In this document: positions 1 through 8,229 of the stretch, piece by piece
Position numbering within the stretch: the first letter of the stretch is position 1
How the letters are laid out: each line of letters begins with the position of its first letter
NCBI RefSeq assembly: GCF_020400825.1
Contig: NZ_JAINVH010000013.1
Coordinates: 124,001-188,000, forward strand
DNA length: 64,000 bases
Reading direction: 5' to 3'
Source: Streptomyces sp. HPF1205
Lineage (GTDB): Bacteria; Actinomycetota; Actinomycetes; Streptomycetales; Streptomycetaceae
Notes under the pieces: generated by a model
Databases searched by the model: none
What the model was told of the DNA's origin: nothing
The model's input: only the letters and a program-made list of their open reading frames with translations
Position numbers and translations under genes: made by a program

Positions 1-268
1 AGCAGGGCAAGCAGTGCCGCGAGCACCGCGAGCAGCCACCGGGGAAAGACCGGGATCTGGACGAACTCGCCGTCCAGCGGCGCCTGGAAGACATCCGTGG
101 TCTCGTCCGGCCGGATGCGCTCCGCCTCGGCGGCCCGCCCGGACTCCGGCGCGTAACCGGCGGTGCCGACGGTGAACGGCCGCGTCACGGCCTTGCCGAA
201 CCACAGAGGCCTGCCGGTGCGGACCACCAGCCGTACATCCGCCGGCTCGCCGGGCTCCAGCGTCCGGC
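1..268 (-). pseudogene. C-terminal remnant of a membrane-anchored secreted protein
   Basis: Read on the minus strand, this stretch encodes a good, high-GC3 coding segment: a beta-sandwich-like piece (LEPGEPADVRL, then RPLWFGKAVTRPFTV), a spacer rich in Glu/Asp/Arg, and a hydrophobic stretch beginning FPRWLLAVLAALLALL that runs off the left edge. This resembles the tail of the large Streptomyces proteins often annotated as 'hydrolytic protein', in which an extracytoplasmic beta-domain array precedes membrane segments. The similarity stops near 268, where the opposite strand begins to match an IS21-type transposase, so the 5' part has probably been lost to insertion or deletion. The family assignment rests on memory of similar sequences and is moderate. 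Confidence 0.4.
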
Positions 269-269
269 G

Positions 270-690
270 GGCCGGGCCGAACCAGCAGCCGCACGAGTTG
301 CTGGTCGAGGCGAACGCGCGGACCGTTCGCGCGGTCCAGGGACGACCGGTCGACCTGCTGGAGACCGACTACCAGGCAATGGTCCCGCTGCCGCCGGTCG
401 TGCCGCCGATCGGGCTGAGCTCCCGGATCCGGCTCGGCCGGGACTCCTACGTCCGCGTCGATACCCGACCACTCGGTCGACCCGCAGGTGATCGGCCGCT
501 TCGTCGACGTCACCGGCTCGCCGCAGACGGTGACCGTGTTCCGCGAGGGCCGTGTCGTCGCCCGACACGAGCGGTCCTGGGCCAGGCAGCACGTCATCGC
601 CGACCCGCTCCACGCTGCAACCGCGGCGAAGATGCGCGAGGCCCTCGCGCTGGGCCGCCAACGGACTACGACTTTCGCAGCTCGTCGACA
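270..690 (+). mobile_element. IS21-family transposase (IstA) C-terminal fragment, frameshifted
   Basis: Two overlapping + frames together read as the C-terminal half of an IstA transposase: EANARTVRAVQGRPVDLLETD then LPPVVPPIG...RDSYVRVDT in the first frame, and DHSVDPQVIGRFVDVTGSPQTVTVFREGRVVARHERSWA in the second, written here as separate short motifs of one continuous domain. The switch needs a one-base change near 466, between VRVDT and DHSVDP. There is no N-terminal integrase core, no istB and no visible terminal inverted repeat. It is therefore a dead remnant, and it abuts a truncated gene on the other strand. Confidence 0.75.
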
Positions 691-792
691 GCGGGTCGTC
701 CACCGCGCCGACGAGCATCACCGTCGCGGGCTCGTGACCGTCACCGGCTCGTGGCAGCGGCAACGGACCGCCGAACCTCCTCCCAGGGTGAC

Positions 793-829
793 GCCCCGCC
801 GGCCGGGCACCCAGCCTGGCCGGCGGGGC
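793..829. terminator. Hairpin terminator, likely bidirectional
   Basis: A 12-bp perfect inverted repeat (GCCCCGCCGGCC and its complement) is separated by 13 nt and followed on the plus strand by a T/C-rich stretch. On the minus strand it lies about 60 bp after the stop of the Cys-rich peptide gene, so it probably ends that transcript. Confidence 0.6.
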
Positions 830-889
830 TTCTCCCTTCCCCCTGGCGCTACGTGCGCCTGCCTGTGCCGATCACCGGCGGACGCCGCT

Positions 890-991
890 TCAGGAGCACT
901 TGCCGAACGACGAACAGGCCCTGTGGTTGCCCTCCTTGCAGTGGGCGCACTTGTTGCCCGCGCCCCGGTCCTTCTCGCACGCACATGCCAT
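890..991 (-). CDS. 33-residue cysteine-rich peptide
   Basis: This short reading frame is preceded by a strong ribosome binding site (GGAGGA, 7 nt before ATG), which makes translation likely despite its size. The product has six cysteines (positions 3, 5, 15, 18, 26 and 32), two histidines (17 and 23), and many Lys, Gly and Asn. The spacing CxC, then CxHC, then C and C would suit metal binding or a compact disulfide fold. There is no hydrophobic leader, so it is probably cytosolic. It lies 107 bp downstream of a conserved hypothetical gene on the same strand and upstream of a terminator hairpin, so the two may be co-transcribed. I do not recognise a family; a small metallothionein-like or zinc-binding peptide is possible but unproven. 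Confidence 0.6.
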   Translation of the reverse strand: MACACEKDRGAGNKCAHCKEGNHRACSSFGKCS

Positions 992-1098
992 GACGCTGTC
1001 CTCCGGATCGAATCGTGCCCCGGCACTTCTGCAGGGACGTGGGTTGTCGGACGGTCTCCGCACGGGCGGCGCCTGTGCGGAGGGCCTGCGGCAAGGGC

Positions 1099-1518
1099 CT
1101 ACTCGGCGGTGCGGCGGCACGCCGGGTCCGCGGCTTCGAACGCCGCGCCGACCTTGGTGACCAGCTTGTTCGCATGCATGCCACCACCGAGGCCGTGGGG
1201 CGAGAACAACCGCACCTCCCGCGTCGTACCCCGGTCCCACACGTACATGTGGATCGCGGTGCCGTTTCCCTTCGCCCCCGCGCTGAACTTCGGGATCATC
1301 GCTCCCACCGAGAAGACCGGGGGGTCGTCGTCCAGCGCCGCGAACGCCGAGTCGTTGGTCGGGGTGAAGAAGCCGCTCTGGTCGTTGCCGGCGACCTTGG
1401 CGGCGAGCCCCCCGAGGTGGGAGCCGATGCCCCGTGCCTGTGACGCGCCGTCACGGAAGGCCGCCGCGCACTGCTCGACCGTGAGCCTGGTGCTCAAAGA
1501 TGCCTGCTTGCTGCCCAT
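1099..1518 (-). CDS. Conserved hypothetical protein, 139 aa
   Basis: The start was chosen at 1518 because GAGGGA lies 5 nt upstream; an in-frame ATG at 1551 has no such site. The protein is soluble and rich in Gly and Ala, with recognisable conserved-looking blocks: an N-terminal helix STRLTVEQCAAAF, a central LDDDPPVFSVGAMIPKFSAG, and a C-terminal HMYVWDRG...REVRLFSPHG with GGGMHANKLV. It looks like a conserved actinobacterial family of unknown function, possibly a small alpha/beta fold related to stress genes. No catalytic motif can be pointed out. It probably shares a transcript with the Cys-rich peptide gene downstream. Confidence 0.6.
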   Translation of the reverse strand: MGSKQASLSTRLTVEQCAAAFRDGASQARGIGSHLGGLAAKVAGNDQSGFFTPTNDSAFAALDDDPPVFSVGAMIPKFSAGAKGNGTAIHMYVWDRGTTREVRLFSPHGLGGGMHANKLVTKVGAAFEAADPACRRTAE

Positions 1519-1711
1519 GTCGTTCCCTCGTCTCGACGTGGCGTGGGACACCGCACGGCCCCCCGCGTCCGGTCCGGTGCGGCCTCCGTGCTGCCCGTCT
1601 GTAGCCGACGAGCCTAGGTAGGGCGGTCCCGGTTGCCATCCCCTTGCCTGTTGCCAAACGGCACGGAAGCGGCCACCGGCTTCCGGGGCGGGCGGCGCCC
1701 GGGGGACGCGC

Positions 1712-2920
1712 TCAGGCCCCGGCGGTCGTCAGGGAAAGGTAGAGCTCGCGCATGTCCGGCCGCCGCAGGTGGCGTCGGAGCTGCGCCGCGAGCAGGCGCT
1801 GCTGGCTGAGGACGGTGCAGGACGACAGCCCCGCGCTCTCACGCAGGAGCTCGCGCACGGTGCGGACAGCGGCGCTGCGATCACCGGCAGCGGTCTGGCA
1901 CAGGGCCAGCCGTGCCGTGAACAGGGCCCGGGCCCGGCGTGACGCCGTGGGGAACGTCTCCAGCTCCGCCGCGATGGCGGCCGCCGCCTCGTCCGGCCGG
2001 CCCAGGTCGTACAGGCACCAGCCGCGGATCAGGCCGTGCCTGCGGGACGTCAAGGCGGAGCCGACGAGGAGCCCGGTGCGCGACGGGCGGCCGGTCAGGA
2101 TCCCGTCGAGCAGTTCCGCACCGCGGTCGAGCGCCGACGCGCACCCGGCCGCGTCGGCGGCCAACGCCAGCCCCTGCGCCTCGCGGTACGCGGCCAGCGC
2201 CCGGACCCGCGGGCTCGCGGTGGACCGCCGGCCGGCCTCGACCGCCAGGCGCACCACCGTCTCGGCGTCCCCTCGGTACAGCGCGAGCCCCGCCCGCCGG
2301 ATGAGCGCATGGTCGGCGAGCTCGGGCGAACCCGCTTCGGCGGCCAGGCGTTCGGTCCGCCCGATCCAGCGTTCGGCCGCCCGGCCGTCACCGGCCTCCT
2401 GGCTCATCCAGCCCGCGAAGTCGCTGTAGAACGCGGAGGCTTCCAGGTATGCAAGGCGGCCGGCAGGGGCGCGCGCGGCGCGCGCGAGCACGTCCAGCGT
2501 CCGGACCGACGAAACGAGCTGCTCCACGACGAGCGCCGGCGGCAGACGCTGGGCGAGCCCGCGCAGTCGGATGAGGCCGGTGACGAAGTGGACCAGGTCG
2601 TCCTCGTCGTCGCGGCCGCGCGGGGGCGCGGCGACGTAGCCCGTCGCCAGGACGTCGTCGGGGGGCTCGGAGTCAGGCGGCGGCTGCCGCGCCACCGTAC
2701 GGGGGCTCCGGGCCGGCGCGAGGGCGGCGAGTGCGCCGTCGGCACCGAGCACCCGGTCGCACGCCTGGGCGAGCTTCCCCCCGGCGGGGCGCTCGCCCGC
2801 CTCTATGCGGGACAGGTAGGACGGGGAGAAGTGCACGAGCGCGCCGAACTGTGACAGCGAGAGGCCTGCGCGCATCCGGCGCTCCCGTAACCCGCGCCCG
2901 AAGTCTTCACCGGAAACCAC
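1712..2920 (-). CDS. XRE-family regulator with TPR-like C-terminus
   Basis: The N-terminal ~60 residues form an XRE/Cro helix-turn-helix (GLRERRMRAGLSLSQFG, then SPSYLSRIEAGERP). The rest, about 300 residues, is an alpha-helical, alanine-rich repeat region (tetratricopeptide-like) of the kind that senses partner proteins or peptides in Streptomyces. A GTG start at 2920 is preferred because GGGAGGAG sits just upstream; an ATG at 2956 would add 12 residues. It is likely a cytosolic DNA-binding regulator. The gene lies 60 bp downstream of the TIR gene on the same strand and could be expressed from it or from its own promoter. Its target is unknown. Confidence 0.8.
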   Translation of the reverse strand: MVSGEDFGRGLRERRMRAGLSLSQFGALVHFSPSYLSRIEAGERPAGGKLAQACDRVLGADGALAALAPARSPRTVARQPPPDSEPPDDVLATGYVAAPPRGRDDEDDLVHFVTGLIRLRGLAQRLPPALVVEQLVSSVRTLDVLARAARAPAGRLAYLEASAFYSDFAGWMSQEAGDGRAAERWIGRTERLAAEAGSPELADHALIRRAGLALYRGDAETVVRLAVEAGRRSTASPRVRALAAYREAQGLALAADAAGCASALDRGAELLDGILTGRPSRTGLLVGSALTSRRHGLIRGWCLYDLGRPDEAAAAIAAELETFPTASRRARALFTARLALCQTAAGDRSAAVRTVRELLRESAGLSSCTVLSQQRLLAAQLRRHLRRPDMRELYLSLTTAGA

Positions 2921-2979
2921 GGAACTCCTCCCTGAGGCGGTTGGCAATGCGACCATAGCCGGGAGGAGTGACCGCTGTC

Positions 2980-3543
2980 CTACGATATTTCCGATTTAAA
3001 CAGAGGATGATCCGGTGAGGGGGATGCGATCCAACCGAGTTCGCGCACGAGCCGCTCAAGGTCGGCCCCCGTGTTCCGGTGGTGCAGCCGCAGATACTGC
3101 AAGGTGCTCAACCGGGCGAGCGGAACCGGCAGTTGGTACTCGGCCGGCAGTTCGCAGTTCAGCAGAACCGGCACCACGCACACGTCGTGGCGGAACGCCT
3201 CGACGATCTCCCTGCGCACCCAGTCGCCCGGGTCCTCCAGCCTGGGGCGCCCGGAGCGGCCGACCGCCTGGAGCCAGCGCGGTCCGATGACGACGAGCAC
3301 CACCGAGGCCCCTGCGACGGCATCCAGGATGCCCGCCGAGAAGCACGTTCCGGGCGCGAGCGAGCGCGGGGCGAAGAAGACCGTGTCGCAGCCGAAGCGT
3401 TCGCACAGCGCGGTGTCGATGAGGGCAGCGCCGAATGGCTCGTCGCTGGTGCGGTAGTTGATGAAGACGCGGGGGCCGGGCCGGGCGGACGCGGGCGAGG
3501 CGGGGACCGGGACGGGGGGCGGAACCAGGGGTGAGGAGTCCAT
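2980..3543 (-). CDS. TIR-domain protein
   Basis: This 187-residue protein has a short Pro-rich N-terminus, then a single TIR fold at about 24-170: RVFINYRTSDE at the first strand, DTVFFAPRSLAPG, ASVVLVVIGPRWL, and DWVRREIVEAF, in which Glu112 is at the position of the catalytic glutamate of NAD-cleaving TIRs. Bacterial TIR domains commonly hydrolyse NAD+ or make cyclic ADP-ribose signals, often as effectors of antiphage systems. The start ATG (3543-3541) overlaps the ATG of the divergent gene (3542-3544), so the two genes have essentially no separate leader. The RBS on this side is weak, so a leaderless or slightly different start is possible. Function in defence is inferred, not shown. Confidence 0.8.
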   Translation of the reverse strand: MDSSPLVPPPVPVPASPASARPGPRVFINYRTSDEPFGAALIDTALCERFGCDTVFFAPRSLAPGTCFSAGILDAVAGASVVLVVIGPRWLQAVGRSGRPRLEDPGDWVRREIVEAFRHDVCVVPVLLNCELPAEYQLPVPLARLSTLQYLRLHHRNTGADLERLVRELGWIASPSPDHPLFKSEIS

Positions 3544-5521
3544 GAGCAGATCCAACGGCGGGGGCCGGGGTGAAATCGACGGCCCCGAGGTGAAAACGGC
3601 CGCCACCGGCCAGCACGCCGATCCGATGGCCGCGGTCGAGGCCCACTGGCGCTCGTTCAGGACCGGACTGCGCCTGGTGCACACCGTGGCCGCGCTACGG
3701 ATCGGCGGCGACCCCGAAGCGGAGGCCGCTGCCCTGCACGCGGTCGCGTCATCCCCGGCGTTCGCGCTCTTCGGCCCGCCCGCGCGACCGCGTTGGACGG
3801 ATCGGCCCGCGGTGCCCGGCCGGTCGGGCGGCGCCGCACGCGCGGACGATGCGCACCTGGCCCGCGGGCGATGGCTGGTGGACCGGGTGACGCGCGGCGT
3901 GGAGCAGGCGCGGAGCGCGCTGCCCGCAGTCGTCCGCGGGGATCTCGCGGGTGCCCCGGAGCAAGCCGTCGTGCTGTGGTGGCTGCATGTCGTGCTCGGC
4001 GTCGGCCTGCGGGACCTGCCCGAGGCCCAACGTAACGACATCGAGCCGCCGTTGGGGGGCCGTGACCTGGTCCAGAAAATCGAGGGCCGGCTGTGGTTGA
4101 ACGCGAAGCCGACCGGGCGGGCGGCACCGGGCCTGGCGGCACTGTTCCACGACGTGCAGGCCGCCCTGCGTGATCGTTTCCCGACGCGTTCGGAGACCGC
4201 GGCTCCCGAAGCGGCCGCGTCCGAAGCGGCCGCGTCCGAAGCGGCCGCGTCCGAAGCGGACGACCCGGACGGCCAGGCGGACGGCCAGGCGGACGAACTG
4301 GCCCGCGGTCACTTCGGCTACGAGTGGCACCGGGCCCGGCAGATGGGGTTGTCGGCAGGCACCGAACTGCTGACCCTGCTGAGCGTCCTGGCACCGGACC
4401 CGCTGCGCGTCTCCTTCCTGTCCGCCGCCTGGGGCCCGCTGCCGCCGCCACTGCGCGAACTCGCAGCGAGCACCGCGGCGTCGGCCCGCGTCCTGCGCGA
4501 ACTGCTCGACCGCGGACTGCTGCTGCCGCTGGTCGACGACGGCGTGCAGCGGATCGTGATGCCGGCCGCCATGCACGCGCTCCCCGCCGAACGCCTCAGC
4601 GCCGCTGAGCGGCGCCGGTGGACGAACGTGGCCCTGCGCTTTCTGAGCGTCGCACTCCGGGAGGACACCCACGACCACGACTCCTGGCCGGAGTGGCACG
4701 ACGCGGAGCCGCACGTGCTGAAGGTGGTCGACGAGGCCGAGTCGTACGGCGAAGGGCTCCCGGAGGCCGCCCACCTCATGGACCGGCTCTGCGTCCACCA
4801 CCGGATCAGGGACACGGGCTCGGAGGCCGCACTGGCGGCGGGTACGCGGGCCGTACGGCTGTACAGGACCGCAGGTGTGCCCGACAAGCGCCTCTACGCG
4901 ACCTACCTGATCAACTACGCGCTCGCCGTACAACGGGCTCGGGGCGCCGAAGCCGCGCTCGCACCGATGCGGGAGGGGGTGGACCTCGCCTCCCGCAGAC
5001 CGCACGACGAGTATGCCGCCGCGCTCAACCTCTACGCGTCGGTCCTGGCCGCGGCCGGCCAACCGGAGCGTGCCGACAAGGAGTTCCGTCGCGCCCTGGC
5101 CGTCGCCCGCGAGTGCCACACCGTCGGCGGCACGCAGGAGGACGCCGCGGAGGTGGCCATGGTGCTCAACGACTACGCCACGCACCTCCTGCGCCACGGC
5201 GGTCCGGGGCCGGAGGTGGCAGAGTGGGTACTTGAGCTCCTGGCCGAGGCCGAACAGCTCACCGGGCCCGACGCCTACGGGATCGAGCAGATCCTTCTCA
5301 ACCGCGCCGGCGCCTTGCGCCGCCTCCACCACCTGGAGGAGGCCAGGGACGTGCTCCTCCCCCTGGCGGAACGCTCCGAACGGTGGGGCACGCCCACGCT
5401 CATCGCGTTGGCGGCCTTCGCCGACGCCGCGGACACCCTGCGTGACCTGGGCGATCCCCGTCACACGCACTACCTGCGCCGGGCCCACGAGATCGACGAC
5501 CAACTGTCCGCCGAAGACTGA
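3542..5521 (+). CDS. STAND-like winged-helix/TPR protein without an NTPase domain
   Basis: About 660 residues. The N-terminal ~220 residues are helical and unrecognised. Residues about 223-250 are a low-complexity Ala/Ser/Glu then Asp/Gly/Gln linker. From about 255 the sequence resembles the winged-helix and superhelical part that follows the NTPase in NB-ARC/STAND proteins: a LLTLLSVLAPDPLRVSFL helix, RELLDRGLLLPL, then an A-rich set of TPR-like helices to the end (LYATYLINYALAVQRARG, LNLYASVLAAAGQPERADKEF). No Walker A or B motif is visible. GAGGAG lies only 3 nt before the chosen ATG; GTG at 3589 and ATG at 3627 are alternatives. It is divergent from, and start-overlapping with, a TIR gene, which suggests a sensor/effector pair. 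Confidence 0.65.
   Translation: MSRSNGGGRGEIDGPEVKTAATGQHADPMAAVEAHWRSFRTGLRLVHTVAALRIGGDPEAEAAALHAVASSPAFALFGPPARPRWTDRPAVPGRSGGAARADDAHLARGRWLVDRVTRGVEQARSALPAVVRGDLAGAPEQAVVLWWLHVVLGVGLRDLPEAQRNDIEPPLGGRDLVQKIEGRLWLNAKPTGRAAPGLAALFHDVQAALRDRFPTRSETAAPEAAASEAAASEAAASEADDPDGQADGQADELARGHFGYEWHRARQMGLSAGTELLTLLSVLAPDPLRVSFLSAAWGPLPPPLRELAASTAASARVLRELLDRGLLLPLVDDGVQRIVMPAAMHALPAERLSAAERRRWTNVALRFLSVALREDTHDHDSWPEWHDAEPHVLKVVDEAESYGEGLPEAAHLMDRLCVHHRIRDTGSEAALAAGTRAVRLYRTAGVPDKRLYATYLINYALAVQRARGAEAALAPMREGVDLASRRPHDEYAAALNLYASVLAAAGQPERADKEFRRALAVARECHTVGGTQEDAAEVAMVLNDYATHLLRHGGPGPEVAEWVLELLAEAEQLTGPDAYGIEQILLNRAGALRRLHHLEEARDVLLPLAERSERWGTPTLIALAAFADAADTLRDLGDPRHTHYLRRAHEIDDQLSAED
4208..4252 (+). 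repeat. 15-bp tandem repeat inside the TPR-protein gene
   Basis: Three exact copies of GAAGCGGCCGCGTCC encode the pentapeptide EAAAS repeated in the interdomain linker; a partial fourth follows. The unit keeps the frame, so copy-number change would only alter linker length. Confidence 0.85.
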
Positions 5522-5904
5522 GGCTTTTCAGCGTTGCCTCTCCAGGGTGAGGGCCGCGGCGGCGACGACGGTCACGCGGTTCGGGCTGCATCGGCTTCAG
5601 CGGAAGATCCGCCCCGATCCAAGGCTGCGGTTCCTCGGCCCGCAAGAGCGCCGCCAACGCGGTGCTCCATCGTCGGAACTCCTGCCGATGTCGGCGCCCG
5701 GATCAGGAACCATCGGCAGATGGCCGACCGCCATGAGGCACTGCCCCCCAGCCAAGTTTGGAGAGCTGATCCAAGGAACGAGGCCCCGTATGGACAGGAG
5801 TAGTTGTCAAATCGTGTGGACGGGCTGGTGTGACCGCACGACCGGGCCGGGGGTGCCTGCCCGGTTCTGGCCTGGACGGCGGTCGGGGGTGCGAGGGTGT
5901 TGTT
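5522..5904. other. Intergenic stretch without recognised gene
   Basis: About 380 bp between the TPR protein and the P-loop kinase. Base composition is a little less GC-rich than the flanks and open frames here lack ribosome binding sites. The segment around 5740-5830 (less biased codon positions) may be an old insertion remnant, but nothing definite can be named. Confidence 0.4.
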
Positions 5905-6417
5905 ATGTTGATCGTGATGGCGGGGCTGCCCGGTTCGGGGAAGAGTTCGGTGGCTGGGGCGTTGGGGCGGAGGCTGGCTGCTCCGGTTGTCTCTGTCGAT
6001 CCGATCGAGGCGGCGATGTGGCGTGCGGGAGTGGCTCGTGACCAGCCCACCGGCCTGGCGGCGTATGTCGTGGCCGAAGCCGTGGCCGGTGGCGTGCTCG
6101 CCCTTGGCCAGACGGTGATCGTCGACGCGGTCAACGCCGTGGAAGCGGCGCGGGAGCAGTGGCGGTCGCTGGCGGGTCGATCTGGCGTGCCGATGGCGTT
6201 CATCGAGGTGGTGTGCTCGGACCCGGTGGTGCACCGCCGGCGGCTGGAAGGCCGCTCCCGCGGGATCGAGGGCTTCCCGGAACCGACGTGGGAGGCAGTG
6301 GAACGGCTGCGGGCGGAGTTCGCCCCGTGGACCGATCACCGCCTGGTGCTGGATGTGGTGACCGACGTGTCGTCCAACGTGACGGCGGCTGTCGAGTTCC
6401 TGGCGACGGTTTCCTGA
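5905..6417 (+). CDS. Small AAA/P-loop kinase-like protein
   Basis: The protein has 170 residues and starts MLIVMAGLPGSGKSS, a perfect Walker A motif at residues 7-15 directly after the first beta strand. An acidic strand VIVDAVN follows at about 73-79 and an RRRLEGRSR lid-like arginine cluster later. This is the layout of the small nucleotide or small-molecule kinases (AAA_33 / zeta-toxin-like / gluconate-kinase-like) common in Streptomyces. ATG at 5905 is preceded by GAGGG at 7 nt; the upstream reading frame lacks such a site. The substrate cannot be told from sequence. No antitoxin-like partner is adjacent, so a toxin role is not supported. It is a single gene flanked by spacers. Confidence 0.75.
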   Translation: MLIVMAGLPGSGKSSVAGALGRRLAAPVVSVDPIEAAMWRAGVARDQPTGLAAYVVAEAVAGGVLALGQTVIVDAVNAVEAAREQWRSLAGRSGVPMAFIEVVCSDPVVHRRRLEGRSRGIEGFPEPTWEAVERLRAEFAPWTDHRLVLDVVTDVSSNVTAAVEFLATVS

Positions 6418-6752
6418 GCTCTGTGGACTCACGGCAGGAGTGTGGGCCTCGACCTGGCCGCCGAGTCCTCCTTCGCCCTCCGACCCCGCCGTACTCCTTA
6501 CCCGCGCGATCACCCGCGCGGATCACCCGCGCCACCGGGCCTTGAGGCCGCAGGCCGGGTCGCGGCAGTAGGGCGAACAGCAGGAGCGCCGGCACGCTGA
6601 TCGTCCCGGCGGCGACCGCGACCCACACCGCCCAGCGCGGCAGGTAGCGGCCGGCCTCGCGGACGCGTGGCCGGCAGGGGCGCGGGTGGACAGTCGGTCC
6701 GCCCGGCGTGTAAGCAAGTGATCACAGGGAGTCGATCGACAAGGGGGCACTT
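6418..6752. other. Intergenic region before the lipoprotein gene
   Basis: About 335 bp. On the minus strand a 25-residue hydrophobic stretch (RWAVWVAVAAGTISVPALLLF, roughly 6560-6630) is visible but has no start, RBS or recognised family; it may be a decayed membrane-protein tail. The last ~60 bp include the GGGGG ribosome binding site of the next gene. Confidence 0.35.
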
Positions 6753-7298
6753 GTGTACTCAGCCGCAGCCGCACGTCGCGCGGCGCCGGTATTACTGACG
6801 GCGGTCCTGCTGACGGCCTGCTCGTCCGGCCACGGCCACACCACGTCGGCGGCCTCCGCCGGTGGCCCGTCCCCGGCCGCGCCGACCCACTCCGCCAGCC
6901 GCGCTCCCGCGAGCCCCGACTACTCACCCACGACGAGCCCGTCCGCGACGTCGGACTACCCGATCTCGCGGTCCGCGCCGGGTGCCCCGGTGGCGCAGGT
7001 CCGGGACGCCTTCGCCGTGCTCCAGGCCACCTACAACGACGGCTGCACCACCCCCGGCAACTGCGAGTACTTCCTCACCCGGGTGCTGACCAATCTCGAC
7101 GACCTGTACGACTCGATGAAAGCCAGTCCGAAGGGGAGCGGACACTTCGCCCAGCCCCTCACCTGGATCCAGGCGATGCGACACGGCCTGCACGGCGACT
7201 ACTCCTTCCCGAACCTCAAACGGCACCAGAAGACTCTGCTGGGAACCCGCGACAAGATCAACACCTGGATGCAGTCCCACCCCGACGACTACCGGTAG
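6753..7298 (+). CDS. Secreted lipoprotein, 181 aa
   Basis: GTG start with GGGGG 6 nt upstream. The signal peptide (positive AAARRAA, hydrophobic PVLLTAVLL) ends in the lipobox LTAC, so Cys23 is the predicted lipidated residue. It is followed by a Ser/Thr/Pro/Ala-rich tether to about residue 75 and a folded C-terminal domain of about 100 residues with two cysteines (DGCTTPGNCEYF) that may form a disulfide. The mature protein would sit on the outer face of the membrane. The globular domain is not recognised. The gene is alone, with no obvious operon partner. Confidence 0.75.
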   Translation: MYSAAAARRAAPVLLTAVLLTACSSGHGHTTSAASAGGPSPAAPTHSASRAPASPDYSPTTSPSATSDYPISRSAPGAPVAQVRDAFAVLQATYNDGCTTPGNCEYFLTRVLTNLDDLYDSMKASPKGSGHFAQPLTWIQAMRHGLHGDYSFPNLKRHQKTLLGTRDKINTWMQSHPDDYR

Positions 7299-7649
7299 AA
7301 CCCCGGCATGCCGTCCCTGCCCTGGCCGAGGACACGACAGACGGTGACGCCCCTATCCCCGCAGCGGCGACCGCCCGCGCTCCAGCACCGTAAAACCTCC
7401 TCGGACGTGCGCCCCGGTCGTGATCAACTGCTCGCAGTCCTCCGTGAGGGCCGAGAGTCATACGCACGGCTGCAGCTCCCAGCGCCCGGGGGCCGGACGG
7501 CTGCCCCCGGCAGTACACCGCAAAAAGGGTGGAACCGCTGGTGGACCGACCCGCCGTGCTCCGACACACCACCCTGGTGGGCCCGCCGAATCCGCCCGCA
7601 CCCTGCCGGCGTATCTCCGCGCGAGAACTCAGGCGGCGTACAGCGCGGC

Positions 7650-8060
7650 GGAATGCGCGCGCCTGCGGCTCGCCGTCCGGCAGCTCCTGCTCGGTCCAGA
7701 TGCACTTCCCGTCCTGGAGGTACCGGGCACCCCAGCGGCGGGAGAGGGCCGCGACGAGCTGCAGGCCGCGTCCGCCCTCGTCGGTGCAGTCGGCACGGCG
7801 TATGCGGGGAGTGTTCAGGCTGCCGTCGTAGACCTCGCGGATCAGGGTCCGGCTGCGCAGCAGCCGCAGTCGGACCGGTCTCCTGGCGTGCCGGATGACC
7901 TTGCCGACCAGCTCGCTCCGCAGCAGTTCGGTGGTGGGCACGAGGTCGGCCAGGCCCCAGGCGGCGAGCTGCGTGCGGATGTACTGGCGGGCCTGACCGG
8001 CCCCCGGGGATTCTCGGGGAGCTCGCAGTCGGCGACGTCACACGGGTCGGCGCAGGATTT
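7650..8060 (-). pseudogene. Fragment of SpoIIE/RsbW-type ATP-binding domain protein
   Basis: The minus strand encodes a typical C-terminal anti-sigma-like HATPase domain: ARQYIRTQLAAWGL, ELLRSELVGKVIRHA, RLLRSRTLIREVYDG, then TDEGGRGLQLVAALSRRWGAR and GKCIWTEQELPDGE. In Streptomyces this domain ends multidomain PAS/GAF-PP2C phosphatases that control anti-sigma networks. Here the preceding DVADCELPENP lies in another frame, so a frameshift occurs in the G/C run near 8010, nothing upstream encodes the phosphatase, and the normal stop after the domain is missing. The N-box asparagine position reads VGKVIRHA rather than VGNVIRHA, suggesting loss of ATP binding. It is best read as a decayed fragment. 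Confidence 0.65.
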
Positions 8061-8229
8061 AACGTGACATCACGGACGTAACCGCAAGATCAGCCGACTG
8101 CCGCCGTGAAGGGACGAGGCGCCGGGGTCGATGCGGGCGAGCGCGGCGAGCGGCGTCAGCACACGCGGTTGAGTCAACGGAGTTTCCGACTCACCTTCGG
8201 GCTGGGCTTCGGAGGCATATTCTGCCCGC

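Noticed and set aside
3749..5503. Long minus-strand open frame opposite the TPR gene
   Set aside because: It is the mirror of a high-GC coding region; its protein is Gly/Arg/Val-rich without motifs and has no RBS. The plus-strand frame has the domain similarity.
5905..6417. Zeta-toxin of a toxin-antitoxin pair
   Set aside because: The Walker A and size fit, but no antitoxin gene is adjacent and the residues that bind UDP-sugar are not visible.
6560..6630. Hydrophobic minus-strand stretch as a membrane-protein gene
   Set aside because: Only ~25 residues, with no start, RBS or family; noted as a possible remnant in the intergenic entry.
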